Assembly: GCA_963774555.1 (NCBI GenBank)
Contig: CAVZFL010000002.1
Location: forward strand, 806,001-870,000
Direction: 5' to 3'
Length of the DNA: 64,000 bases
DNA from: VRUE01 sp963774555
GTDB taxonomy: Bacteria; Actinomycetota; Thermoleophilia; Solirubrobacterales; 70-9
The position numbers were made by a program, and so were the translations under genes. The notes beneath the pieces were generated by a model, which saw only the letters and a list, made by a program, of their open reading frames with translations, ran no database searches and was not told where the DNA came from. Position 1 is the stretch's first letter. Every line of letters starts with the position of its first letter. Positions 1 through 7,020 of this stretch are shown in pieces.

Positions 1-323
1 CGGGCCTGGCCGATGTTGCGCAGCGAGGTGAGGTAGCGGATGTGGCCCTCGCGGTCGGTCGGGTCCAGCGGCCGGGCGCTGCGGACCTGCAGCTGGCGCC
101 CGTAGCGCTCGTGGTGGGTCCACTCGCCGCTGACCTCCGCCCGCTCGCCAGCGGAGAGGTGGGCGACGGGTCCGACCAGGACCATCTTCTCGCCCGCCTC
201 GGTGTCCTCGGCCCGCAGCACCGCATAACTGCCGTCCTCGGCACAGTAGGTCACCGTCAGCACTTCGACCGTGCCCGTGTACCCGGTCGCATCGGCGTCG
301 AAGAGCGTGGCTGCGCCGTCCAT
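1..323 (-). CDS. recD2: RecD2-type ATP-dependent DNA helicase, N-terminal part (runs off window)
   Basis: The minus strand is open from an ATG at 323 to the window edge (107 codons seen). The product begins MDGAATLFDADATGYTGTVE and continues with short beta-strand segments and phrases such as YCAEDGSYAVLRAED, GEWTHHERYGRQLQV and YLTSLRNIGQA, which match the N-terminal OB-fold of RecD2/TraA-like superfamily 1 helicases; in that family the helix-hairpin-helix region starts with an ...L.S...IG sequence as here. The motor domains lie outside the window, so activity cannot be judged. It starts only 21 bases after the antiporter stop, so the two may be cotranscribed. The identification rests on the N-terminal domain alone. 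Confidence 0.7.
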   Translation of the reverse strand, partial: MDGAATLFDADATGYTGTVEVLTVTYCAEDGSYAVLRAEDTEAGEKMVLVGPVAHLSAGERAEVSGEWTHHERYGRQLQVRSARPLDPTDREGHIRYLTSLRNIGQA

Positions 324-344
324 GCGCCCCACGTTAGCCGCCGC

Positions 345-1403
345 TCAGGCGTAGTAGAAGGCGATGCCGAAGACGAGGTAGACGGCGAGCAGCTGGACGC
401 CCTCGAACCAGGTCGACTCGCCGTCCTGGGTGACGTAGTTGGCGATCAGGATCGCGAGCAGAATCGCGCCGAGCTCGAAGCCGTTGAAGACGAGGGCCAG
501 CGGGTGGGGGCCGATGAAGGTGGAGGCGAGGACGAGGATCGGGGCGACGAAGAGGGCGACCTGGGCGCTGGAGCCGATCGCGATGTTGACCGAGAGGTCC
601 ATCTTGTCCTTCATCGCGACCAGGACGGCGACCCAGTGCTCGGCGGCGTTGCCGACGATGGCGACGACGATCACACCGATGAAGAACTCGGAGAGGCCGA
701 TCGCGTGCGAGGCCTCGCTGATCGAGCCGACCAGCACCTCCGACATCACCCCGACCAGGACGCCGGCGCCGGCGAGGGCCAGCACCGAGGTCCGGGTCGA
801 CCAGCCCGAGGTGCCCTCGTTGCCGTACTCGGGGTTGAAGAGGTCGCGGTGGGTCTTGAGCGAGAAGAAGAGGCCGGCGACGTAGGTGAACATCAGCACC
901 AGGGCGACCGCCAGCGAGAGGTGCTCGACGGTCGAGCCGTAGTCGACTATTTCCGCGCCGGGCAGCGGCAGGCCCTTGCCCTCGACCAGCTCGAAGATCG
1001 CCGGCATGATCAGGGCCGCGGCAGCGAGTAGCAGCATCGAGGTCTGCACGCTGGCGCCGGTGCGGCTGAAGGTCTGTTTTTCACGCCTCAGCCCGCCGAA
1101 GAGCATCGAGGCGCCGAGCACGAGCAGGATGTTGCCGATGATCGAGCCGATGATCGAGGCCTTGACCACCTCGTGCAGGCCCTGGCCGAGGGCGAAGAGG
1201 GCGATGATCAGCTCCGGCGCGTTGCCGAAGGTGACGTTGAGCAGGCCGCCGATGCCCGGCCCCGAGCGCGCCGCCAGCTCCTCGGTCGCGCGCCCCATCA
1301 GCGCCGCCGTGGGAACGATTCCCAGCGCCGAGGTGGCGAAGACGAGGCCGGCGGCCGCGCCCGCCAGATCCAGCGCCACCGCCAGAGGGATCAGCGGCGT
1401 CAA
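345..1403 (-). CDS. cax: Calcium/proton antiporter (CaCA family, Cax/ChaA type)
   Basis: A 352-residue polytopic inner-membrane protein with about eleven hydrophobic segments in two homologous halves. Each half carries the alpha-repeat signature of cation/H+ exchangers: GNAPELI near residue 60 and GNAAEHW in the second half, whose acidic residues bind Ca2+ in this family. The length fits bacterial Cax proteins (about 350-370). Expected role is export of Ca2+ in exchange for protons. The start used is a TTG at 1403; the next upstream gene (a lipoprotein) ends 38 bases away on the same strand and recD2 follows after 21 bases, so a small operon is possible. Family assignment is secure; substrate preference among divalent cations is inferred. 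Confidence 0.92.
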   Translation of the reverse strand: MTPLIPLAVALDLAGAAAGLVFATSALGIVPTAALMGRATEELAARSGPGIGGLLNVTFGNAPELIIALFALGQGLHEVVKASIIGSIIGNILLVLGASMLFGGLRREKQTFSRTGASVQTSMLLLAAAALIMPAIFELVEGKGLPLPGAEIVDYGSTVEHLSLAVALVLMFTYVAGLFFSLKTHRDLFNPEYGNEGTSGWSTRTSVLALAGAGVLVGVMSEVLVGSISEASHAIGLSEFFIGVIVVAIVGNAAEHWVAVLVAMKDKMDLSVNIAIGSSAQVALFVAPILVLASTFIGPHPLALVFNGFELGAILLAILIANYVTQDGESTWFEGVQLLAVYLVFGIAFYYA

Positions 1404-1441
1404 CAGGTAAGGCCAGCCATATGGACTGCGCAGGAACGCGG

Positions 1442-2452
1442 CTACTGCGTGCCCCCCGCGCCGTTGAGGCCTTCCAGCAGGCCGCCGATGCCACCCGCGC
1501 CCTGGCCTTCGAGGATGCCGAGCAGTTCGATCGGGTTGATGCCGAGCTTGAGGAAGAGGTCACCGAGCGGCTTCGAGGCCTTCGGCGCCGTGATCGTCTG
1601 ATCTTCGTTGACCCCGGTCAGGGAGAGGTCGGCGTCGACTTCGACCCTCTTGGCGCCGTTGCCGGTGCCCTGCTGCGGTTCGACCTTCTCTTCGACGACG
1701 ACGCGACGGACGATGTGGTCGTCGCCGACGTAGAGATCGACGTGGGCGGCCTTGACCGATTCTTCGATCGTGCCCCTGGCCGCATCGAGTTCGGCCCCGG
1801 ACGGCACCGCTCCGGCGGCGCTCAGCTGTTCGCTGCAGGCGGGGTCTTCGGTGAGCGTGGAGAACGCGTCGATCGCCCCGGAGACGTCGAGGTCGCCGCT
1901 GACCTTGGTCGTGCTGGTGCCGCCGACGTCGGCGCTGCCTTCGCCCTTGAGGTTTTCGAGGAAGCTGGAGAGCTCCAGCCCGCTGGCCGCTTCCTGGCAC
2001 GCGGTCGCTTCGCCCGACTGCCCCTTCGCCGTCCCGCTGCGCTGCTTGATCGTCGACTTGACGAAGTCGAAGGTGGTCGAGTCGACTTCGTACTCGGTGC
2101 CTTCGTAACCGACGTAGGCCTTGTTGCCGAGCAGGGTGAAGGCGCCTTCGAAGTCGACCGGTTCGCCGCCGACCTTGCCCTTGGCGCTGGCGCTCAGGTC
2201 GAGTGAGGGGTATTCGGCTTCGCTGTCCTTCTGGAAGGGACCGGAGGCCTGGACGTCGACGTGACCGCTCTTTTCGCCCTTGATGTCGATGCTCATCGAG
2301 AGATCGAGCTTGCCGCTCTCGATCCCCTGGAACGTCGCTTCTTCGACCACCGTCTGCGGATCGCCGCTGCCGCCGCTGCTGCCGCAGGCTGCGAATGCCG
2401 CCGGCAGCGCAACCAGGGCGGCGAAGAGGGCGAGGATGCGAAGTCGGTTCAA
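1442..2452 (-). CDS. Secreted lipoprotein, LppX/LprG-like fold likely
   Basis: 336 residues with a TTG start. The N-terminus is a lipoprotein signal: basic MNRLR, a hydrophobic core and the lipobox AAFAAC, with the acylated Cys near residue 23 followed by a Gly/Ser-rich linker. The mature part has alternating hydrophobic strands (LDLSMSIDIKG, GHVDVQASGPF) and a late segment VEVDADLSLTGVNE, the pattern of actinobacterial LppX/LprAFG proteins that form a half-barrel for lipids. The C-terminus is Gly-rich. It stands upstream of the Ca2+/H+ antiporter on the same strand. Lipoprotein status is seen directly; the fold and any lipid-carrier role are inferred from the pattern only. Confidence 0.7.
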   Translation of the reverse strand: MNRLRILALFAALVALPAAFAACGSSGGSGDPQTVVEEATFQGIESGKLDLSMSIDIKGEKSGHVDVQASGPFQKDSEAEYPSLDLSASAKGKVGGEPVDFEGAFTLLGNKAYVGYEGTEYEVDSTTFDFVKSTIKQRSGTAKGQSGEATACQEAASGLELSSFLENLKGEGSADVGGTSTTKVSGDLDVSGAIDAFSTLTEDPACSEQLSAAGAVPSGAELDAARGTIEESVKAAHVDLYVGDDHIVRRVVVEEKVEPQQGTGNGAKRVEVDADLSLTGVNEDQTITAPKASKPLGDLFLKLGINPIELLGILEGQGAGGIGGLLEGLNGAGGTQ

Positions 2453-2495
2453 GGCGGTTGGCCTCCTGGGCGTCGGGGCTGGCGTTGACGTAAAG

Positions 2496-3251
2496 CTAGC
2501 GCTCGCCGCGGCTCCCCGCAGCGGCCGTCCCCGCTTCGATCGCCTCGATCACGGTGCGCACGACGGCGACGCGGGCGTAGCGCTTGGACTCGGCGGGGAT
2601 CAGGTGCCAGGGCGCCAGCGGCTGATCGGTGCGGGCGAGCATGTCCTCGATCGCCTGCTCGTACTCCTCGCGCTTGGCGCGGTTGGCCCAGTCGTCGTCG
2701 GTCAGCTTCCAGGCCTTGAGCGGGTCGGCGGCGCGCCGTTCGAAGCGCTTCAGCTGCTCGGGCTCGGAGAGGTGGAGCCAGAGCTTGACGACGATCGTGC
2801 CCTCGTCGGCAAGCGTGCGCTCGAAGCTGTTGATCTCGTCGTAGGCGCGCAGCCATTGCTCGCGCGTGGCCAGGCCGTCGACTCGCTCGACCAGCACCCG
2901 GCCGTACCAGGAGCGGTCGAAGACGGCCATCCCGCCCCAGCCCGGCAGCACCGACCAGAAGCGCCAGAGGAAGTGATGGCGCTTCTCGTCGTGCGTGGGA
3001 GCGGCGAACTGGACGACGCGGACGTGGCGCGGGTCAAGCGGCGCGACCAGGCGTTTGATCGAGCCGCCCTTGCCGGAGGCGTCCCAACCCTCGAAGAGGA
3101 CCAGCACCGGCGGGCCGAGCTGCCGCTCGCCGATCAGGCCGCCGAGCGTCAGCCGCAGCTCGGTCAGGCGGTCCCAGGCCGCGGCGAGGTCCCGTTCCTC
3201 CTCGCGGCGGCTGAGCGAGAGCGAGAGGTCCACCTCGTCGAGCCGTCCCAT
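2496..3251 (-). CDS. ppk2: Polyphosphate kinase 2 family protein
   Basis: 251 residues from an ATG at 3251. Walker A is GWDASGKGG (residues 55-63), Walker B is FDRSWYGR (from about residue 111), and the lid region reads DPLKAWKLTDDDW; these are the defining motifs of PPK2 enzymes, which transfer phosphate between polyphosphate and nucleotides. A longer open frame continues upstream to 3665, but the upstream part is low complexity, crosses two palindromic repeats and overlaps the neighbouring small membrane gene, so the ATG at 3251, right before the typical N-terminal region, is preferred. Single-domain length fits class I PPK2. Whether it phosphorylates NDPs or NMPs cannot be told from the sequence by eye. 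Confidence 0.88.
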   Translation of the reverse strand: MGRLDEVDLSLSLSRREEERDLAAAWDRLTELRLTLGGLIGERQLGPPVLVLFEGWDASGKGGSIKRLVAPLDPRHVRVVQFAAPTHDEKRHHFLWRFWSVLPGWGGMAVFDRSWYGRVLVERVDGLATREQWLRAYDEINSFERTLADEGTIVVKLWLHLSEPEQLKRFERRAADPLKAWKLTDDDWANRAKREEYEQAIEDMLARTDQPLAPWHLIPAESKRYARVAVVRTVIEAIEAGTAAAGSRGER

Positions 3252-3271
3252 CAGCCCAGATCGTACGGCGA

Positions 3272-3310
3272 TGTCGCACTTTCCGCCGCTATGCGGCAGG
3301 AAGTGCGACA
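3272..3310. repeat. Palindromic repeat, TCGCAcTT/AAgTGCGA family (copy 1)
   Basis: An imperfect 39-base inverted repeat with outer arms TGTCGCACTT and AAGTGCGACA and inner arms around CCGC-TATG-CGG. It lies just upstream of the ppk2 start. Three more clear copies are at 3344, 45808 and 45879. Confidence 0.75.
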
Positions 3311-3343
3311 TTGCCGGCACTTGGATGGCCCAACGTTCGTTGC

Positions 3344-3382
3344 GGTCGTTGCTTCCGCCGGATAGCGGCGGAAAGTGCGACA
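3344..3382. repeat. Palindromic repeat, TCGCAcTT/AAgTGCGA family (copy 2)
   Basis: The inner stem is perfect (TTCCGCCG, then GATAG, then CGGCGGAA) and the right outer arm AAAGTGCGACA matches the family; the left outer arm is degenerate. It lies 33 bases from copy 1 and next to the stop of the small membrane gene, so it could also act as a transcription-end hairpin. Confidence 0.65.
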
Positions 3383-3385
3383 GCA

Positions 3386-3640
3386 CTAGGGGAGGGTGCG
3401 GAGCGGCTCTTCGCCTTCGGCGGGAGATTCGATCGGGTGCGGGTTGTCCTGGGTGAGGTTGACCGCGAGCGGGAAGAGGAGGGCGCCGAGGAAGATCAGG
3501 ATCACCCCGGCGGCGACCAGCCAGCGGGCCGAGCTGAGGTGGCCGAAGATGCCGACGGCGAAGCCGATCAGGACCAGGGCGATGTAGGGGCCGGCGCTGT
3601 GGGGCAGCAGGGTGGCGAGTGGGAGGACGAGGTCGAGCAC
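3386..3640 (-). CDS. Small two-helix membrane protein of unknown function
   Basis: 84 residues from a GTG at 3640. Two or three hydrophobic stretches (IALVLIGFAVGIFGHL and WLVAAGVILIFLGALLFPLAV) are followed by a polar acidic tail (ESPAEGEEPLRTLP). No family is recognised. It is divergent from the MoxR gene, whose ATG is 23 bases from this start, so the two would share a promoter region. Codon use is that of the neighbourhood, and the hydrophobic pattern is what supports a real gene over the competing frames. Confidence 0.6.
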   Translation of the reverse strand: MLDLVLPLATLLPHSAGPYIALVLIGFAVGIFGHLSSARWLVAAGVILIFLGALLFPLAVNLTQDNPHPIESPAEGEEPLRTLP

Positions 3641-3663
3641 AGCGCGGGATTATCATCGCCGCC

Positions 3664-4545
3664 ATGGCCGATGGCTCGGTAGCCGAGGTTAAGGACGCGC
3701 TGGCCCAGGTCGGCTACCTCGCCGACGAGCCGGCGGCGCTGGTCTCCTTCCTCGCCCAGCGGCTGGAGAAGCCGGTGCTGGTCGAGGGCCCGGCGGGGGT
3801 CGGCAAGACCGAGCTGGCCAAGGCGCTCTCCCGCGCCACCGGGCGCGAGCTGATCCGCCTGCAGTGCTACGAGGGGCTCGACGAGGCCAAGGCACTGTAC
3901 GAGTGGAACTACCGCAAGCAGCTGCTGCGGATCCAGGCCGGCGGCGAGGACGGCTGGGAGGACGTCCACGGCGACATCTTCGACAAGGAGTTCCTGCTCG
4001 AGCGGCCACTGCTGCAGGCGATCGCCAGCCCCCAGCCGGTGGTGCTGCTGATCGACGAGATCGACAAGACCGACCAGGAGTTCGAGGCGATGCTGCTGGA
4101 GCTGCTCTCCGACTTCCAGATCACGATCCCGGAGCTGGGGCAGGTGTCGGCGACGACGATGCCGATCGTCGTCCTCACCTCGAACAACTCGCGCGAGCTG
4201 ACCGAGGCGCTGAAGCGGCGCTGCCTCTACCTCTGGCTCGACTACCCGGACCTGGAGCGCGAGCTGGAGATCGTCCGCCTGCACGCGCCCGAGCTGCCCG
4301 AGGCGCTGGCGCGGCGCATGGTCGAGGTGGTTCGGATGGTCCGCGACCTCGACCTGAAGAAGCCGCCCTCGATCGCCGAGTCGATCGACTGGGCGCGGAC
4401 GCTGCTGCTGATGGGTGCCGAGGACATCGACCAGGAGACCTTCCAGCAGTCGATGTCGATCATCGTCAAGCACCGCACCGACATCGAGCTGGTGGCGGAG
4501 CGAGTCGGGGTGAAGCTTGCCGGCCCCCTACGGCCCCAGAGCTGA
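3664..4545 (+). CDS. MoxR-family AAA+ ATPase
   Basis: 293 residues from an ATG at 3664. Walker A is GPAGVGKT (residues 42-49), Walker B is VVLLIDEIDK, and sensor 1 is in VVLTSNNSRELTEALKRRC, with the arginine-finger type RRC sequence following. The C-terminal helical lid has the MoxR spacing. MoxR ATPases act as chaperones that assemble metal centres or complexes together with VWA proteins; here the VWA partner gene starts inside this gene's last codons (TTG at 4517), which suggests coupled translation. The pair resembles CoxD/CoxE-like modules, but no carbon-monoxide dehydrogenase genes are in the window, so the client protein is unknown. Confidence 0.9.
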   Translation: MADGSVAEVKDALAQVGYLADEPAALVSFLAQRLEKPVLVEGPAGVGKTELAKALSRATGRELIRLQCYEGLDEAKALYEWNYRKQLLRIQAGGEDGWEDVHGDIFDKEFLLERPLLQAIASPQPVVLLIDEIDKTDQEFEAMLLELLSDFQITIPELGQVSATTMPIVVLTSNNSRELTEALKRRCLYLWLDYPDLERELEIVRLHAPELPEALARRMVEVVRMVRDLDLKKPPSIAESIDWARTLLLMGAEDIDQETFQQSMSIIVKHRTDIELVAERVGVKLAGPLRPQS

Positions 4546-5923
4546 GGCCGGGCCGCCTGGCCTAGCACCGAAGCTGCTCGGCTTCTGCGAGGAGCTGCGC
4601 AGCGAGGGCGTCGCCGTCGGCACCTCGGAGATCCTCGACGCCTTTGCGGCCCTCGACGAGGTCGCCTGGACCTCGCGCGAGGACTTCCGCGAGGCGCTGG
4701 CGGCGACGATCGCCAAGTCCCAGGAGGACCGGCGCCTCTTCGAGCTCTTGTTCGAGCGCTGGTTCTTTCGCAGCGCCGAGGCGGAGGCGGTCGAGCGCGG
4801 GATCGAGGAGACGGCGCAGCGCCACGAGGGCGGCGAGCGGCTCGACATCGACGAGCTGCGCGAGCAGATCCGCCAGGCGATCGTCGAGGGCGACGATGGC
4901 GAGATGCGCGACCTGGCGCGGCTGGCGATCGCCGCCTTCGGCCGCCAGGGAGAGGGCTCGGGGGTGGTCGGCGTCGACGTGCAGCGGATCCGGCGCACGC
5001 TGGGGCTCTCGGCCGGGCAGCAGCCGCCGGCCGAGGACGGCGCCGCCGAGCAGGTGCCGATCGATCGCGAGCAGCTCAACCGCTTCGAGCGCCACCTGCG
5101 GCGCGAGCTCGAGCGCGACCTGATCGAGCGCACCTCGACCCTGCCCCCGTCCCGCCCCCTGGCCGAGCTCGACCGCGCCCTGCCGACCAGCCCGACCCAG
5201 GACCTCGCGGCGGTGCACCGCGCGGTCTCGCAGATGAAGCGGCGGCTGGCGACCCTGGGCAACGAGCAGCGTGGGCGGCGGCGCGGGCGCTCGGTCGACG
5301 TGCGGCGGACGATGCGCGCCTCGCTGGAGACCGGCGGCGTGCCGATGCACCTGCGCTACCGGCCCAAGCGCCCGCGCCGCCCCGAGATCTACGTCCTCTG
5401 CGACGTCTCCACCTCGGTCACCTCGGCCAGCGTCTTCTTCCTCTCCGTCCTGCACGCGCTGCACGACTCCTTCCGCAAGCTGCGCAGCTTCGTCTTCATC
5501 GAGCGCATCTCCGAGGTGACCGAGGTCTTCGAGCACGAGCGCGACTTCCGCGTGATCGCCCAGCGCATCTCCAGCGAGGGTGGCGTCGCCGACGTCTCCG
5601 GCTACACCGACTACGGCCGCGTCTGGCTCGAGTTCCTCGGCGAGATTTCCGACGAGCTCGATCCGCGCTCGACCGTGATCGTGCTCGGCGACGCCCGCAC
5701 CAACGGCCGCGAGCCCCACGCCGAGGTCTTCGCCCGGATTTCGGAGCGGGCAGGCCGACTCTTCTGGCTTAACCCCGAGCCGCGGCTCTACTGGAACTAC
5801 GGCGACTCGGTGATGGCGGCCTACGAGCGCCACTGCGACGGCGCCTTCGAGTGCTGGACCACCCGCCACCTGGAGAACTTCGTCAACGTCGTCGCCGGAG
5901 GAGTCCCAGCCGAGGTCCAGTGA
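4517..5923 (+). CDS. VWA-domain protein, CoxE-like, partner of MoxR
   Basis: 468 residues if the TTG at 4517 is used; it overlaps the MoxR gene by 29 bases. The N-terminal half is helical and charged. The C-terminal half is a von Willebrand factor A domain: RPEIYVLCDVSTSV carries the metal-ion-dependent adhesion site in the variant form DVSTS, and STVIVLGDARTNG supplies the later acidic metal-binding position. CoxE-like VWA proteins work with MoxR ATPases in complex assembly. No signal peptide or membrane segment is visible, so it is cytoplasmic. The exact start is uncertain because there is no ATG near the N-terminus. Confidence 0.85.
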   Translation: MPAPYGPRAEAGPPGLAPKLLGFCEELRSEGVAVGTSEILDAFAALDEVAWTSREDFREALAATIAKSQEDRRLFELLFERWFFRSAEAEAVERGIEETAQRHEGGERLDIDELREQIRQAIVEGDDGEMRDLARLAIAAFGRQGEGSGVVGVDVQRIRRTLGLSAGQQPPAEDGAAEQVPIDREQLNRFERHLRRELERDLIERTSTLPPSRPLAELDRALPTSPTQDLAAVHRAVSQMKRRLATLGNEQRGRRRGRSVDVRRTMRASLETGGVPMHLRYRPKRPRRPEIYVLCDVSTSVTSASVFFLSVLHALHDSFRKLRSFVFIERISEVTEVFEHERDFRVIAQRISSEGGVADVSGYTDYGRVWLEFLGEISDELDPRSTVIVLGDARTNGREPHAEVFARISERAGRLFWLNPEPRLYWNYGDSVMAAYERHCDGAFECWTTRHLENFVNVVAGGVPAEVQ

Positions 5924-5957
5924 TCCCCACCGCTCGGGCTCGGTACGATGGCGGTGC

Positions 5958-5986
5958 TTGACGAGAACATCCTGGTACTCTACGCT
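5958..5986 (+). promoter_or_regulatory. Promoter candidate of the collagen-like gene
   Basis: TTGACG at 5958-5963, a 17-base spacer and TACGCT at 5981-5986 form a good actinobacterial sigma70-type promoter, about 113 bases before the ATG at 6099. A short palindrome CCGGCAA-A-TTGCCGG follows at about 5995-6009 and could be an operator or leader hairpin. A clear Shine-Dalgarno GGGAGGAA stands about 9 bases before the ATG. Confidence 0.55.
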
Positions 5987-6098
5987 CCGTGCATCCGGCA
6001 AATTGCCGGTTTTGCCAGGGAAATGGGAGACAGGAGAGGGCGGCATCGAGTCGCCCGCACAGAGATATGGATCAACCCAATAGGGAGGAACAAAGCTG

Positions 6099-6857
6099 AT
6101 GCTCGCGATGCTCAGAAACCGCCTCGGGATCCCCGGAGTCATCTCCGTGATCGCGCTGGTGTTCGCAATGATCGGCGGCGCCTACGCCGCCAACAACTCG
6201 GGTGGCGGAGCCGCCACCGCGTCCAAGAAGGCCAAGCGGGGCCCAACCGGCCCGAAGGGGCCCAAGGGCGACGCGGGCCCGGCCGGTCCCGTCGGTCCCG
6301 CCGGAGCCAACGGCCACGATGGCTCCGCAGGCGCCCAGGGAGCGGCTGGCTCGGCAGGCGAAAAAGGCGCGACCGGCGCGACGGGTGCTGCCGGCGCCCC
6401 GGGCTCGGCTGGTGCGACCGGTGCGACCGGCGCGACGGGTGCTGCCGGCGCAGCTGGTGCTACAGGCCCCGAAGGCGTTTGCAGCAAAGCCGGGTGCACG
6501 TTGCCCAGCGGTACAACCGAGACAGGCTCGTGGGCGGCAACCATAGATTCCGCGGCATATAGCGTGACGGCAATTCCATTTGCCATCCCACTCGCAAGCG
6601 AAGTCCCAATCACGATAGTTAAATCAGGGACTGGTGTAGCTCCGTGTACGGGTGGCACAGCTGCCGCACCGAAAGCCGACGCTGGGAACCTTTGCCTATA
6701 CGTCAATGAATTCCAGGAAGGCACGCCGACGCTGCTGCTCCCGTTCGGAGCGGGCACCGGCACAATTGGCAAAGCCTCGAAAACGGGTGCCGTGCTCGAG
6801 CTCGAAGGCATCAAAGGCATCATCGGCTGGGGGAGCTTCGCCGTCACGGCGCCGTAA
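6099..6857 (+). CDS. Collagen-like Gly-X-Y repeat surface protein
   Basis: 252 residues. The N-terminus MLAMLRNRLGIPGVISVIALVFAM is a basic start plus one hydrophobic helix (signal or anchor), a form common to Thermoleophilia collagen-like proteins. From about residue 47 to 125 it is an uninterrupted Gly-X-Y repeat (GPTGPKGPKGDAGPAGPVG and so on, later GATGATGAAG), expected to form a collagen triple helix. The C-terminal ~125 residues are a non-repetitive globular domain with two early cysteines (CSKAGC) and lower G+C than the repeat. A homotrimeric surface fibre is expected. The gene stands alone, between its own promoter and a strong terminator. Confidence 0.85.
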   Translation: MLAMLRNRLGIPGVISVIALVFAMIGGAYAANNSGGGAATASKKAKRGPTGPKGPKGDAGPAGPVGPAGANGHDGSAGAQGAAGSAGEKGATGATGAAGAPGSAGATGATGATGAAGAAGATGPEGVCSKAGCTLPSGTTETGSWAATIDSAAYSVTAIPFAIPLASEVPITIVKSGTGVAPCTGGTAAAPKADAGNLCLYVNEFQEGTPTLLLPFGAGTGTIGKASKTGAVLELEGIKGIIGWGSFAVTAP

Positions 6858-6898
6858 CGGCGAATCCCGAGGCCCTGCATCGAATAGGTCAATCGGTC

Positions 6899-6934
6899 AA
6901 CCCCCAACGGAATCGGGAGATTCCGTTGGGGGTT
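6899..6934. terminator. Strong hairpin terminator, bidirectional shape
   Basis: A perfect 16-bp stem (AACCCCCAACGGAATC with its complement at 6919-6934) closes on a GGGA loop at 6915-6918. It follows the collagen-like stop by 41 bases and separates that gene from metH. Because the arms begin with AA and end with TT it could stop transcription from both sides, but there is no long T run. Confidence 0.8.
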
Positions 6935-7020
6935 GATTATCTAAATGCCTAGCTGAACGCTAGGCCCAAACCCCGCTCCAGCGCAGGCAAGCACGACCGT
7001 CCAGGTAGCCTCTTGGAGTC

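Noticed and set aside
42..1031. Plus-strand 329-codon frame opposite recD2 and cax
   Set aside because: Low-complexity Asp/Glu/Gly/Val translation without a family; both minus-strand genes are recognisable.
6240..6475. Direct-repeat array or CRISPR-like periodicity
   Set aside because: The 9- and 18-base periodicity comes from Gly-X-Y codons of the collagen-like protein (GCGACCGGT-type units); there are no spacers.
6950..7020. Cobalamin riboswitch before metH
   Set aside because: Only ~70 bases and no B12-box-like sequence; a small hairpin GCCTAG/CTAGGC at 6947-6965 is the only structure.
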